From positions 764-64,763 of the IMG/VR virus record IMGVR_UViG_3300030116_004952: a stretch of 64,000 nt of DNA; one strand, 5' to 3'. The DNA is from a virus. Below the pieces are notes generated by a model, which did not search any database, had not been told where the DNA came from, and saw only the letters and a list, made by a program, of their open reading frames with translations. Position numbers and translations under genes: made by a program. This document shows positions 34,942-43,303 of this stretch, piece after piece. Each line of letters starts with the position of its first letter. Within the stretch, counting starts at the first letter, position 1.

Positions 34942-35305
34942 TTTGAACACCCTGCTTCAATACGGACTTAATTACCTCTAAATCTGCCTCTTGGTCTAAC
35001 ACCTTTAGAGCGAGATTAAATACTTCCATAAGTCTTTGATTTTCTCTTTGTAGAGTTTGGTCAGACTTTACTCTTACCTTTAGATACTTCATCATCTTTT
35101 TACCTAAATCGGGCTTAACCGCATCAGGAGTATGTTCTAATCTAAGAATCAAAAGACGGTCATGGAGGCTATTCAATCTTTCTTTGATGTGCTTCAATTT
35201 ATGATATTCTTCTTTAATAAACGAACCGACTTGTTTTTCATTCATCGCTGAAATTTTAAAACATCTGCCGTTGCTATCACTAATATATTTGTTACTGTAT
35301 GTCAT
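34934..35305 (-). CDS. Coiled-coil protein (123 aa)
   Basis: Helical throughout, with a likely coiled coil around residues 30-60 (EEYHKLKHIKERLNSLHDRLLIL). The stop region gives the ribosome site of the histone-fold gene. No family is recognised. Confidence 0.6.
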   Translation of the reverse strand: MTYSNKYISDSNGRCFKISAMNEKQVGSFIKEEYHKLKHIKERLNSLHDRLLILRLEHTPDAVKPDLGKKMMKYLKVRVKSDQTLQRENQRLMEVFNLALKVLDQEADLEVIKSVLKQGVQND

Positions 35306-36822
35306 GCTAATTCCTCCATTCTTTTCATTGTGTCTATGTCGCTTACAAACTTATCCTCTCTAATTCTTTGGCATCGAGGGAATCTGAGAGATAGATTACC
35401 CTTTGCATCTTTGCTGACTAAATCAGCCCTAATTTCCAAAACTACTCTAGGTAGGAATTTATAAGTTCCATCCTTAAATGATTCAACATTCTTTCTTAGA
35501 GTATTTGTTAATGTAATTAATTGAATATCTGTGAAACCACTTCCACACCATCCAACAGAAGTAAAACCATTATCTGATTTTACTGCAATTTCAAATGTAG
35601 CAAATACATTTGAGTTCTTTCCATCACCATACTTTGCTGAAATAATAACTACATCTAAATCAATTAGAGGTGGTTTATACTTAGCCCAGTATTTTGACCT
35701 TTTACCAGATTCATAAGGTGCATCTGCATCCTTTACAATAATACCTTCAAAGCCTTCGTTGATTGCTTTATTGTAAAAAGCCATAACATCAGTTGTTGAA
35801 CGCTCGGCTTGGTCTGGTAATTTATTCATTTCAATCAATCGTTGAGAATAAGGCAAATTCATTATTGTTACGCCATTATACATCAGACAATCGAAGATGA
35901 CCCATTTTACAGGACACTTCGAGATTGCATCTGCTTTGTCCTTAGAATGCACTCTTGTTCCTAATTTGGAGTGTGGTGCGGGTGAACCTCCCTCAAGTAT
36001 AGGATAGATTTCTCCATCCAAAATAAGTTCATCAACCTCATAGTTTCTAACTACTTCTGCTACATCGGTAAATTGTTCTGTAACAATATTACCTTTCCTA
36101 TTGAATATAATTACGCTATCTTTATCCTTATGGATTTGATAACGATTGCCGTCATACTTAAAATCTACAATTTTATTACTAGGCCATTGTTTCATAGGTA
36201 AAGGTTTAGCCAACATTGGTTTAATAAAACTACCATGAGTTAAATTCATTGGCGGTTCTTCATTCATCTCATAATATGAAATAACATCACTAAGAGTATT
36301 GAAGTTACAATGTTTCTTTACTTCTGATATTTTCTTTCCATAATGTTTTGCTAATACCTTTTGTAGAGTTGCAGTTTTAATACCATTACGGCTAGTTCTT
36401 AGCCAGTATCGGATAAACCACTTTACTTCAATATCAGACATATTGTATATGTGTTCTTGAATTAGGTCAAACGAATTAGATACAATATTAGAACAATCAA
36501 GTTCTAAAAGGGTCTTGAAGGTTTTGATTGTATAAGTATTTTCTTTGTTAGAAGAATCTACCCAATACATCGCTTCTCCTAAATCTCCATAGGTATCATA
36601 TTCTGTTTGAATTTCAGATTCAAATACGTCATATACCTTTGCCATCCATTTCTTAGCCTTAGCCAAACCAATATTGTTTGATGCTAAGTCTTGAGAAAGA
36701 ATACTAAACAATGTTTGCTTATCTTCAAAATTCTCCATTTCCCTTGAAAGAAATGTTACCGCTTGAGTTGGAGTCATAAACTCGCTCGCTTCCAGTAGTC
36801 TCGCTAATTGTTTCATTGTCAT
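35302..36822 (-). CDS. lig: ATP-dependent DNA ligase
   Basis: 506 residues, near the archaeal norm. The nucleotidyltransferase motif I is FKYDGNRYQIH (catalytic Lys near 218), motif III EIYPI..., motif IV EGIIVKDADAPYESG, motif V WAKYKP, and the OB part ends with VVLEIRADLVSKDAKG and LRFPRCQRIREDK. It seals nicks after PolB synthesis. The N-terminal 190 residues match the helical DNA-binding domain. It overlaps the upstream gene by about 98 bases. Confidence 0.9.
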   Translation of the reverse strand: MTMKQLARLLEASEFMTPTQAVTFLSREMENFEDKQTLFSILSQDLASNNIGLAKAKKWMAKVYDVFESEIQTEYDTYGDLGEAMYWVDSSNKENTYTIKTFKTLLELDCSNIVSNSFDLIQEHIYNMSDIEVKWFIRYWLRTSRNGIKTATLQKVLAKHYGKKISEVKKHCNFNTLSDVISYYEMNEEPPMNLTHGSFIKPMLAKPLPMKQWPSNKIVDFKYDGNRYQIHKDKDSVIIFNRKGNIVTEQFTDVAEVVRNYEVDELILDGEIYPILEGGSPAPHSKLGTRVHSKDKADAISKCPVKWVIFDCLMYNGVTIMNLPYSQRLIEMNKLPDQAERSTTDVMAFYNKAINEGFEGIIVKDADAPYESGKRSKYWAKYKPPLIDLDVVIISAKYGDGKNSNVFATFEIAVKSDNGFTSVGWCGSGFTDIQLITLTNTLRKNVESFKDGTYKFLPRVVLEIRADLVSKDAKGNLSLRFPRCQRIREDKFVSDIDTMKRMEELA

Positions 36823-36952
36823 CTATCATCACTTCCTTATTTTTATTTACTTCTATTACCAATTGTTTGAGTAATTGGCTAACTCTTCCTTCGTGTTTTT
36901 CTGAATATTCCCACATAGCATTTGCTAAGTAAATCCAATCATTCTTCTTCAT
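36725..36952 (-). CDS. Small protein overlapping the ligase gene (75 aa)
   Basis: Residues 1-45 form helices (WIYLANAMWEYSEKHEGRVSQ) and the last 30 are Ser/Asn/Gly-rich, read in a different frame from the ligase start. The long overlap makes the tail doubtful as a selected protein, but the first half lies in otherwise unused sequence between two genes. Confidence 0.5.
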   Translation of the reverse strand: MKKNDWIYLANAMWEYSEKHEGRVSQLLKQLVIEVNKNKEVMIDDNETISETTGSERVYDSNSSGNISFKGNGEF

Positions 36953-37286
36953 CTGAATCAATCTCCTGTAATAGTCTTAGGAAATTAGTCATCATCATAG
37001 AAACAACTTCTGCTTCATGTTGCTTATCCTTTTCAAGAAGTCTATGCATTACATGAATTAGAGTTGCTTGTGTTATTGCAGGTGCTAATTTTGCTAATGA
37101 ACCATTTAGTTGTATTTCCCAATAACAAATAAATGATGCTCTCGCAAAATAATTTGCATATCGTATCTCTTGAGCATTCATATTAAAACTGTCAAGAAAT
37201 ACTCCATCTAGTTTCTTTCGCTTTTCTTTACACCATGATGCAAACTTTTTATCGTTGTTTGCAATTAAGTATAGTTTGTTACTCAT
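36939..37286 (-). CDS. Unknown helical protein (115 aa)
   Basis: An alpha/beta start (LYLIANNDKKFASWCKEKRKK) followed by long helices, with an acidic end DSDEEE. The start overlaps the preceding stop (ATGA). No family is recognised. Confidence 0.6.
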   Translation of the reverse strand: MSNKLYLIANNDKKFASWCKEKRKKLDGVFLDSFNMNAQEIRYANYFARASFICYWEIQLNGSLAKLAPAITQATLIHVMHRLLEKDKQHEAEVVSMMMTNFLRLLQEIDSDEEE

Positions 37287-37573
37287 TCTTCTTCATCCCC
37301 ATAGACTTTCATTTCGATATTCAAAAGTAAATCATAAACTACCTTCTGTAATTTAGCATATGAATTTTCAATATGTTCTGGTGTTACCCTACAACCTCTT
37401 CCACTATTTGCAGGTTTATCCATTCTCCTTTCAACAATCATAGCAAATAAATCAATTAGATTTCCAGAATATCTTCTGAATCTACCATATGACCCATGAG
37501 CATATTGTCTATCGGGATTTGCTTTTCTTAGTGCATTTTTTGCTTGCACTTCACTTATTCTAGTTCTCTTCAT
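37283..37573 (-). CDS. Unknown basic protein (96 aa)
   Basis: A basic N-terminal half with many Arg (RYAHGSYGRFRRYSG-like pattern) and a helical C-terminal half ending GDEEE. It could bind nucleic acid. Overlaps both neighbours. Confidence 0.6.
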   Translation of the reverse strand: MKRTRISEVQAKNALRKANPDRQYAHGSYGRFRRYSGNLIDLFAMIVERRMDKPANSGRGCRVTPEHIENSYAKLQKVVYDLLLNIEMKVYGDEEE

Positions 37574-37778
37574 TAAACTCTCTCCTTAATATATCGTATA
37601 GTATTTTTGCTTCTTCGGCATTCAATCGAATGCCTTTCCTTGATGGCTTATCATTATTAAACCATCTAATATCCAGAACATCTACATTCCAGTATGTTCC
37701 TCTTTTAATCAAAACTTCATTATTAGAATCTCTAACAATTCTACCAATTAAATTAAACTCGTCTGTCAATTCATCCAC
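37560..37778 (-). CDS. Unknown protein (72 aa)
   Basis: A beta-rich sequence (NLIGRIVRDSNNEVLIKRG ... WNVDVLDIRWF) followed by a helix (AEEAKILYDILRREF), somewhat like the 89-residue protein at 29626. Overlaps neighbours at both ends. Confidence 0.55.
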   Translation of the reverse strand: MDELTDEFNLIGRIVRDSNNEVLIKRGTYWNVDVLDIRWFNNDKPSRKGIRLNAEEAKILYDILRREFNEEN

Positions 37779-38161
37779 CCCTGTTTAAACTTTTCAAGTT
37801 CCTTTGCAGAAGTAAAGTATCTTGGAGTATCTATATCATCTAAACGATTTACAACCCAACAAGCACCACCTAATGATGAAATCTGAACAATTTCATATTG
37901 ACCATCATTAATCTCTAATACTTCTTTAGTTCCTATTTCTGGAACAAGACCATACTTAAGAGTTAATTCATTTGCAACGGTGTGCATATTTTCAAAAACA
38001 TATTTGATGATATGCGCTCTTTGAATTGGTATCTTAGGTGCAACATCAATCTTTAATGAACCTGTCATATTACAGACAACGCATTTATTTCCTTTACAGA
38101 TTGGACATTTAACCTGTGCTTTATGTGGTGCAGGTAAAGTTACAGTAATTGCTCGTTTCAT
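37766..38161 (-). CDS. Zinc-finger protein (131 aa)
   Basis: Residues 19-34 hold CPICKGNKCVVCNMTG, three cysteines spaced like half of a DnaJ-type zinc finger. The rest is alpha/beta with no clear match. The start overlaps the upstream GTG-start gene. Confidence 0.6.
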   Translation of the reverse strand: MKRAITVTLPAPHKAQVKCPICKGNKCVVCNMTGSLKIDVAPKIPIQRAHIIKYVFENMHTVANELTLKYGLVPEIGTKEVLEINDGQYEIVQISSLGGACWVVNRLDDIDTPRYFTSAKELEKFKQGWMN

Positions 38162-38280
38162 GCTTTATACCCCATTATTTTATCAATTCTTTCTTGTAGT
38201 GTATTTGCTAAATCGGAATGGCCTAATAAGTTTAGAAGAGTAATAGCATCAACACAAACATTAATTAATCTATCTTCCAC
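38158..38280 (-). CDS. Small helical protein with GTG start (40 aa)
   Basis: GTG at 38280 overlaps the upstream stop as TAGTG, and GGAGG lies ten bases ahead. The product is one long amphipathic helix (DRLINVCVDAITLLNLLGH). The stop overlaps the next ATG. The tight packing supports it as real. Confidence 0.5.
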   Translation of the reverse strand: MEDRLINVCVDAITLLNLLGHSDLANTLQERIDKIMGYKA

Positions 38281-38555
38281 TATTCTTCCTCCTTAAAAAA
38301 ATGCACCTTTGAATTCCCAGTTCCTTTCACTGGTTTTCCAGTAAAGTTACTTAATCTTACTTTGCTATAATTATTGTCAAGAAATGAAATTAATTCACCC
38401 GTTGTGGGAATCCGTTTAAAACATACACCTTTATGTTCCCGTTTATTTAAATAAATATACAAATCATCTAGTATTGTATTTACTGTTTTAGGTTCGGAAG
38501 TTATTATTTCTTCCAACCAACGTTTGACAAAAACATTCATTTTTTTTCTTTTCAT
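38280..38555 (-). CDS. Probable winged-helix protein (91 aa)
   Basis: A basic N-terminus, then a helix-helix pattern (VNTILDDLYIYLNKRE ... TTGELISFLDNNY) and basic strands, consistent with a small helix-turn-helix or winged helix. It ends KEEE because of the ribosome site of the next gene. Confidence 0.55.
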   Translation of the reverse strand: MKRKKMNVFVKRWLEEIITSEPKTVNTILDDLYIYLNKREHKGVCFKRIPTTGELISFLDNNYSKVRLSNFTGKPVKGTGNSKVHFFKEEE

Positions 38556-38566
38556 TCTCCCTATAT

Positions 38567-40081
38567 TTATTCCCCCATCAATACTGCTACATCAGTAGTT
38601 AAGAAAAGATTTGCGATTGACATAGCCGCATCAAAACTTCCTATTGTTACAAGAACAGGGTCAAAAATTCCTGCTTCTCTTAAATCACAAGAAACACCTG
38701 TTACCATGTTAATACCCATATCTCTATTATCATCAAGAAGCGCATCATATCTATCAACATCAATTCCTGCATTTTCTACTAAAGTCTGTAAAGGAGCAGT
38801 TAAAGATTTATACACAATAAAATCTCCTTTCTGTTCAATGTCTAAAACCTTTCTCGCATTATACAATGACTTTCCACCACCAATAATAATTCCACCCTTT
38901 AATGCAGATTTAGTTGCATTTAGAGCATCATCGAGTCTTTCCTTTGTTTCACGCAGTTCAACAGTAGAACCAGCACCAACATGAATGATAGCAACTCCAC
39001 CCGCTAAACGTGCCAATCGTCGCTTCAATCTTGCTTTGTCAATGCCCTTTGCTTCTTCGATACTGCCTCTTAGTTGAGCGATTTTATCTTTTGGATTACC
39101 TTCTCCGCCAATCAGAATAGTTCTCTCCTTCGACACCACAACCTTTGAACAACTTCCTAGTTCTGTTAATGAAACTAATTGAGGGTCATCCTTTGCTTCG
39201 TTAGTAAATACTTTACCTCCCACTAAAGATTGAATGTCTCCTAATTCATCAATCTGAGCATCACCAAAATTAGGTGCAAGAATAGCGGCACATTGAATTG
39301 TATTTGCTACTACATTGGCAATAAGATTATTCAATGCTGAACCTTCCATGCCTCTACACATAATTAACAATGGTCGGCTTTGTGCAGAAGAAATTTCAAG
39401 AACTGGTAAAATATCTTTAAAGTTACGAATGTTTAAATTCGACATAAAGATAAGAGGGTTCTCAAATACTGCTTCACCATTTTCAGTATTCGCCATAAGA
39501 TGACTTAAATAACCTTCATCAAGTTCAATACCTTCTCTTACTTCAAGATAGGTTTTATTTGTTTTAGATTCTTCAACCGCAACAATGCCTTCTTTGCCAA
39601 CAGTCTTTACTGCTTCGCTGATGATATTCGCCATTTCTTCATCATTGTTTGATGCAATCATGGCAATATCGAATACATTCTCTTCATCAATTTCTGTTGA
39701 AGTTTTATAAAGATAATCTCGAACCTTTACTCCTGCTGTCATCAATTCAATTCTTAATTTGTGAAGATTATACATTTCTTCATTATCGAGAATATTTTGA
39801 CAAAGAGCCTGTGCTAAAACACAAGCCGTTGTAGTTCCATCACCAGAAGTATCTTGAGCCTTTGATGCAATATTCTGAACTAACTGAATACCCATATTAA
39901 CGAACTGGTCATCAGCATTTACATACTTTGCAATTGTTACACCATCATTAATTACAACAGGGGGATTACCCTGCAAAATAACTGTTTTTGCTTGTGGCCC
40001 TAATGTTGGTTTAACCGTATTAGCAACAAGATTAATTCCTTCCATTAATTTCTTTTTTACTTCATCTCCAAATAGAATCAT
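38567..40081 (-). CDS. groEL: GroEL-type (group I) chaperonin
   Basis: 504 residues (GroEL about 548). It shows group I features: MILFGDEVKKKLMEGI at the start, PTLGPQAKTV, GDGTTT with the ATP-hydrolysis Asp (80-85), an apical part FKDILPVLEISSAQSRPLLI, the hinge RLARLAGGVAIIHVGA, and LKGGIIIGGG. This is the bacterial type, not the archaeal thermosome. The Met-Gly-rich C-terminal tail is nearly absent. The ATG overlaps the upstream stop with an AAGGAG site; an ATG at 40108 is in frame. It presumably folds viral proteins with the GroES-like partner next door. Confidence 0.9.
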   Translation of the reverse strand: MILFGDEVKKKLMEGINLVANTVKPTLGPQAKTVILQGNPPVVINDGVTIAKYVNADDQFVNMGIQLVQNIASKAQDTSGDGTTTACVLAQALCQNILDNEEMYNLHKLRIELMTAGVKVRDYLYKTSTEIDEENVFDIAMIASNNDEEMANIISEAVKTVGKEGIVAVEESKTNKTYLEVREGIELDEGYLSHLMANTENGEAVFENPLIFMSNLNIRNFKDILPVLEISSAQSRPLLIMCRGMEGSALNNLIANVVANTIQCAAILAPNFGDAQIDELGDIQSLVGGKVFTNEAKDDPQLVSLTELGSCSKVVVSKERTILIGGEGNPKDKIAQLRGSIEEAKGIDKARLKRRLARLAGGVAIIHVGAGSTVELRETKERLDDALNATKSALKGGIIIGGGKSLYNARKVLDIEQKGDFIVYKSLTAPLQTLVENAGIDVDRYDALLDDNRDMGINMVTGVSCDLREAGIFDPVLVTIGSFDAAMSIANLFLTTDVAVLMGE

Positions 40082-40209
40082 TCTTCCATCTCCTTCGACC
40101 TTTTCCATGCATCAAAAAGTTGTTTTAGAATAGAAGGGTGAGTTTCATTAACCCACGTTAGAAATTCTGCAACTCCTTCTATTGCCATTTCTTCAGTAAA
40201 TACTCTCAT
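40078..40209 (-). CDS. Small acidic helical protein between GroES-like and GroEL (43 aa)
   Basis: ATG 40209 overlaps the GroES-like stop and its own TGA overlaps the GroEL ATG. The product is two amphipathic helices (EEMAIEGVAEFLTWVNE, ILKQLFDAWKRSKEM). It is translated between two chaperonin parts, so a chaperone accessory is possible. No family is recognised. Confidence 0.5.
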   Translation of the reverse strand: MRVFTEEMAIEGVAEFLTWVNETHPSILKQLFDAWKRSKEMEE

Positions 40210-40418
40210 TCTAGCACCGCCAAAATCCAATCGTCATGAATAAATTTAAATTCACCTAAATCTTCAATAGGTTTGAGTAAAGAAAAAACAACACGTTTTC
40301 CGACAATATCTTTATTCATACTATCTACAACAACACCGACATTGTTCTCCTTTACAATAATTTGACCTACTGTATCTTCATCCTGCATTACTACTGAATA
40401 CTTTCCGTATGCTTTCAT
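40206..40418 (-). CDS. groES: GroES-like co-chaperonin
   Basis: 70 residues, shorter than GroES (about 95). The second half reads like the GroES barrel (GVVVDSMNKDIVGKRVVF, then FIHDDWILAVLE compared with SESDILAIVE). A short loop with GQIIV may be a reduced mobile loop with the hydrophobic triplet that binds GroEL. It lies one small gene ahead of GroEL. GGAGG overlaps the end of the upstream gene. Identity rests on the C-terminal pattern and the neighbour. Confidence 0.65.
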   Translation of the reverse strand: MKAYGKYSVVMQDEDTVGQIIVKENNVGVVVDSMNKDIVGKRVVFSLLKPIEDLGEFKFIHDDWILAVLE

Positions 40419-40630
40419 TCTTCTTCGCCTCCGATATAAACCCACTTCTTCTTTAGAGTCATATCGGTATAAGTCCAAATATGATTTTGATGAAACTTTT
40501 CTAGTTTCTTATCACGTTCAGTTTTCTTAGACCATGTTACTCCTTTTTGTGGACTACGAATGTTTTTGTCATTCGGGTGTTTTTCAAAGTGCTTCTCTCT
40601 CCTTTGTGCTACTGGTGATTTGCTTCTCAT
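40415..40630 (-). CDS. Small basic protein (71 aa)
   Basis: Very basic over residues 1-45 (PVAQRREKHFEKHPNDKN), ending WVYIGGEEE. The final residues coincide with the ribosome site of the GroES-like gene (GGAGGCGAAGAAGAATG). A nucleic-acid-binding role is possible. Confidence 0.55.
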   Translation of the reverse strand: MRSKSPVAQRREKHFEKHPNDKNIRSPQKGVTWSKKTERDKKLEKFHQNHIWTYTDMTLKKKWVYIGGEEE

Positions 40631-41130
40631 TCTTCTTCCTCCCTGTATTGATTTTGATAATAACTTTCACCCATATTACTTTCTTGAATAAAGAGAGTAT
40701 GTGGGTCAGTATTCTGCCAAAAACCAAAATGTTCTCGACCACCGAGAACATATGCTTCTTTCATCTTTGTTTGCCAAATATTAACAGTATTCCAATCAGT
40801 TCCGCTAAAGTATGCTTTACCAAAAGGATGAGTATGAATCCAACACTTAATCGGTAATTTCATTCCTGTTGGCTGTTGCATAAAAGATACAAAACCTGTT
40901 GAACCAGATGATACGAAACAATTATCATTATCATCAATTACAACTTGAACTTCAAGATGAGGTAGAATCTTTGTAGACATATCCCAAATAACACCAAAGA
41001 AACTTGTTTCTGCAAATGGTTCAAAATCTGAATGTTCATTATACCAATCAGTTCTAGCATTCCATGTTTCTTTAATTGATTCCTCAACGTAATCTCTTCG
41101 ATTTTTTAATTCTTCTTCATACGGTATCAT
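40627..41130 (-). CDS. JAMM/MPN metalloprotease (JAB domain)
   Basis: 167 residues. The JAMM signature is complete: a Glu in EPFAETSFFG (near 41), HTHPFGKAYFSGTDW (His 99 and 101, Ser 109, Asp 112). These bind zinc and cut isopeptide or linear bonds after Gly-Gly of ubiquitin-like proteins. It lies in one operon with an E1-like enzyme and 6 kb from a ubiquitin-like gene ending GG-Gln-Tyr. The start at 41130 has GGTGAAAATA. It lacks NlpC or tail domains, so a role in tail assembly, as in lambda K, is less likely. Confidence 0.85.
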   Translation of the reverse strand: MIPYEEELKNRRDYVEESIKETWNARTDWYNEHSDFEPFAETSFFGVIWDMSTKILPHLEVQVVIDDNDNCFVSSGSTGFVSFMQQPTGMKLPIKCWIHTHPFGKAYFSGTDWNTVNIWQTKMKEAYVLGGREHFGFWQNTDPHTLFIQESNMGESYYQNQYREEEE

Positions 41131-41866
41131 TATTTTCACCTACTAGTTTATCCAACTTTGCTTGGAGTTTTTGTTGCTTCTTCAACTTTCGACGTTCTCG
41201 ACGAGAAAGAGGTTTTTTCTTTGCTTCGGCCAAAAGACCTTCCATTTCCTTTGTATAATTTTCAAAGGCCAATTTCCACGACTCTTCAGACAATGTTAAA
41301 GTAGTGGCCATTGTTCTGTTTTGCGACTTAAGTTTGCTAACTTCTTTTCTTAGGCTAACAATACTTTCTTTCTTTTGCTTAAGAAGCCTTTCAAGTTCTG
41401 AGTAAGAAAGTTTTGATTCCTTCTTTGTTTTCTTAGAACCAGTCTTTTCTGTCTTTGCAGAAAGAACCTTCTTAAGTTCCTTACGTTCCTTGAGATACTT
41501 ATTCCAACAATCTTTACATTGTTTGTTTCCTTTCTTCTTAAAAGAAGGATACCAGTTTTTATCAGTCAAAGCAACGCCACAAGTTCTACAATTATTCTTC
41601 GTTGTAGAAATCTTTTTCTTTGAAGTCTTTTTCTTAGGCTTAGGGCTAGGCTTAGGCTTTTTACCAACTGCTCTTGTATTTGCTACAAGTTTAGCCCCAA
41701 CCTTATTCTTTCGCATGGAAGAAGCCTTTACTTCAACTGACTTGAAAGTTCTTACTTCTCCAAATTTTTCTACAAACTTCTTATAAATTGTCTTTGCAGG
41801 TTTGTTTAAATGCAAATACATAAATGCCGTTTGTTCTGCTGTCCATCTGTTATTTTGTTTTACCAT
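41117..41866 (-). CDS. Basic DNA-binding protein: SANT-like helix domain plus zinc knuckles
   Basis: 249 residues. Residues 6-50 look Myb/SANT-like (RWTAEQTAFMYLHLNKPAKTI). A Lys/Pro-rich linker leads to a Cys4 unit (CRTCG ... CKDCWNKYLKER). A coiled coil (SELERLLKQKKESIV...) and a basic tail follow. It resembles DNA-binding proteins rather than an enzyme and lies between the E1-like and JAMM genes. ATG 41866 has GGAGATGA; the in-frame ATG at 41875 is part of that site. Confidence 0.65.
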   Translation of the reverse strand: MVKQNNRWTAEQTAFMYLHLNKPAKTIYKKFVEKFGEVRTFKSVEVKASSMRKNKVGAKLVANTRAVGKKPKPSPKPKKKTSKKKISTTKNNCRTCGVALTDKNWYPSFKKKGNKQCKDCWNKYLKERKELKKVLSAKTEKTGSKKTKKESKLSYSELERLLKQKKESIVSLRKEVSKLKSQNRTMATTLTLSEESWKLAFENYTKEMEGLLAEAKKKPLSRRERRKLKKQQKLQAKLDKLVGENNDTV

Positions 41867-41879
41867 ATTTTTCATCTCC

Positions 41880-42440
41880 TTATAGGTTAATCATAACGAA
41901 ATCTTTTACTTCTTCTTCGTTAAAGAATTTTTGTGTCCATTGTGCGCCCATTCCTGCAATTACAATTTGCATGAATTGAACGTTTTTGTTAGTTCCATCC
42001 CAAGAATCTCCTTGACAACTGAAACTTCTATCATCTCCTGCTAATAGGCTATCATAAAGCATTGGGTCGGAAAGCGATGAAATCAAAGCCGAGTTCCTAC
42101 CCTGCGCTCTAAGGTCAAGCCACTTAAGACTTGTGTTGTATAACGTGCGTCTTACTCCTAAGTTATCTACACAACACACAACTAGGTCATATCCTTGCAT
42201 TTGTTTTTCTGAAAGAATCTTAAATGTATTACCAAAACCAACACTAGAGTATGTATCTCTCATAACTAATGCCTTATTCTGCCCAATATGACCTTTCTTA
42301 AAGTTTTGATAAGTTAAGTTCTTTTCTTCAACAACATCGGGGTCTGCGACTGTAATATCATATAGCCCAACTTTATCTAAGAACTGAATCAAAAACGAAC
42401 CAATTCCACCTGCTCCAATTACTAATATTTTTCTTTTCAT
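41880..42440 (-). CDS. E1-like adenylyltransferase (ThiF/MoeB/UBA family)
   Basis: 186 residues: the nucleotide loop VIGAGGIGSF (9-15), the strand end VADPDVVEEKNLTYQNF (Asp33, Asp35, Asn41, Gln45), IGQNKA, and VVCCVDNLGVRR. These are the conserved residues that adenylate the C-terminal glycine of ubiquitin-like and ThiS/MoaD-like proteins. It is shorter than ThiF (about 250) and lacks the Zn CxxC pairs. Cysteines at the VCCVD motif and in FSCQGD are candidate thiol sites. It is co-transcribed with TFB upstream and JAMM downstream. Confidence 0.85.
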   Translation of the reverse strand: MKRKILVIGAGGIGSFLIQFLDKVGLYDITVADPDVVEEKNLTYQNFKKGHIGQNKALVMRDTYSSVGFGNTFKILSEKQMQGYDLVVCCVDNLGVRRTLYNTSLKWLDLRAQGRNSALISSLSDPMLYDSLLAGDDRSFSCQGDSWDGTNKNVQFMQIVIAGMGAQWTQKFFNEEEVKDFVMINL

Positions 42441-42442
42441 AT

Positions 42443-43303
42443 TTATTCCTCTTCTTTTATGTTTATTAAATCTGCAAAGGTTTTACCTTTGACTTCTTTT
42501 GCTTTTGTTAAACCAATTAGTTCAAGAACTAATTGAGTTTGTTTCCATATTGCTACGGTGCTGAATCCTAACTTATCGGAAATCATTCCTCTATTGATAG
42601 GATGCCAATTGAACATATTTACTGTAATCCAGCAAATGCTCGCATCATAACTTTTTCCTTTGTTGAAGTGGCTATCTCGAATAACTCCTTCAAAGAATTC
42701 ATAGACTTCTGTTGCCTTTAGATGAAAGGCTAAGTCGTCTGTCAATTTAGAAAGTTCACGCTTAAATTTAAATAACGAGTTATCTCTTGTATTTGGTTTT
42801 CTATATTTGCGAATCTTTCTAATCATCTTATTTACTAGTTTAATACTACAATCAAACTCTTCGATAATATCTTTTGTTTTTACTGGCGTTCCATTTTCTT
42901 CAAGAAGAATATAGACCATCGCACTACATCTGACTTCAAGATTAGAAGCACCAAAAACATTCTTTTCATACAAAGACATATACATCATTTCAGCATCACG
43001 CTTTATTGATGAAAAGCCTAATCTTGCTAAAATCATATTTGTCATCACAAGTGCTTTGTTGATATGTGTAGACATATTATTGTTTAGTCCACCACGATTA
43101 AACTTATACGAACCCTTTCCTGTAATAATAGAACCTAATCTATTATTATCAGGATTTCTTACAAGTTCACCTTGTTTTGCAAGAATAACCTGTTCTTCAA
43201 AGGCATCATAAATTAATACAAGCCCACATTCAGAACATTCCTTTTCTCCTAGTCTTTCATTAAAGTTAAATTCCCTACATCCACATTCTTCACAACTTAT
43301 CAT
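42443..43303 (-). CDS. tfb: Transcription initiation factor TFB (TFIIB-like)
   Basis: 286 residues: an N-terminal zinc ribbon (CEECGCREF ... CSECGLVL, residues 4-31), a B-reader/linker segment with RNPDNNRLG SII region, and two cyclin-like helical repeats (residues 85-280). It binds TBP-promoter complexes and recruits RNA polymerase. A viral TFB could redirect host polymerase to viral promoters such as those near 56-60 kb. No viral TBP is recognised. The start overlaps the upstream stop (TAATG). Confidence 0.85.
   Translation of the reverse strand: MISCEECGCREFNFNERLGEKECSECGLVLIYDAFEEQVILAKQGELVRNPDNNRLGSIITGKGSYKFNRGGLNNNMSTHINKALVMTNMILARLGFSSIKRDAEMMYMSLYEKNVFGASNLEVRCSAMVYILLEENGTPVKTKDIIEEFDCSIKLVNKMIRKIRKYRKPNTRDNSLFKFKRELSKLTDDLAFHLKATEVYEFFEGVIRDSHFNKGKSYDASICWITVNMFNWHPINRGMISDKLGFSTVAIWKQTQLVLELIGLTKAKEVKGKTFADLINIKEEE

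Noticed and set aside
40415-40630. A second ubiquitin-like candidate because the protein ends IGG-EEE.
   Set aside because: The sequence before it is very basic and not beta-grasp-like, and GGEEE is explained by the ribosome site of the next gene.
40627-41130. JAMM protease as a lambda gpK-like tail protein.
   Set aside because: No NlpC/P60 domain, and it lies in the minus-strand replication region far from the tail genes.
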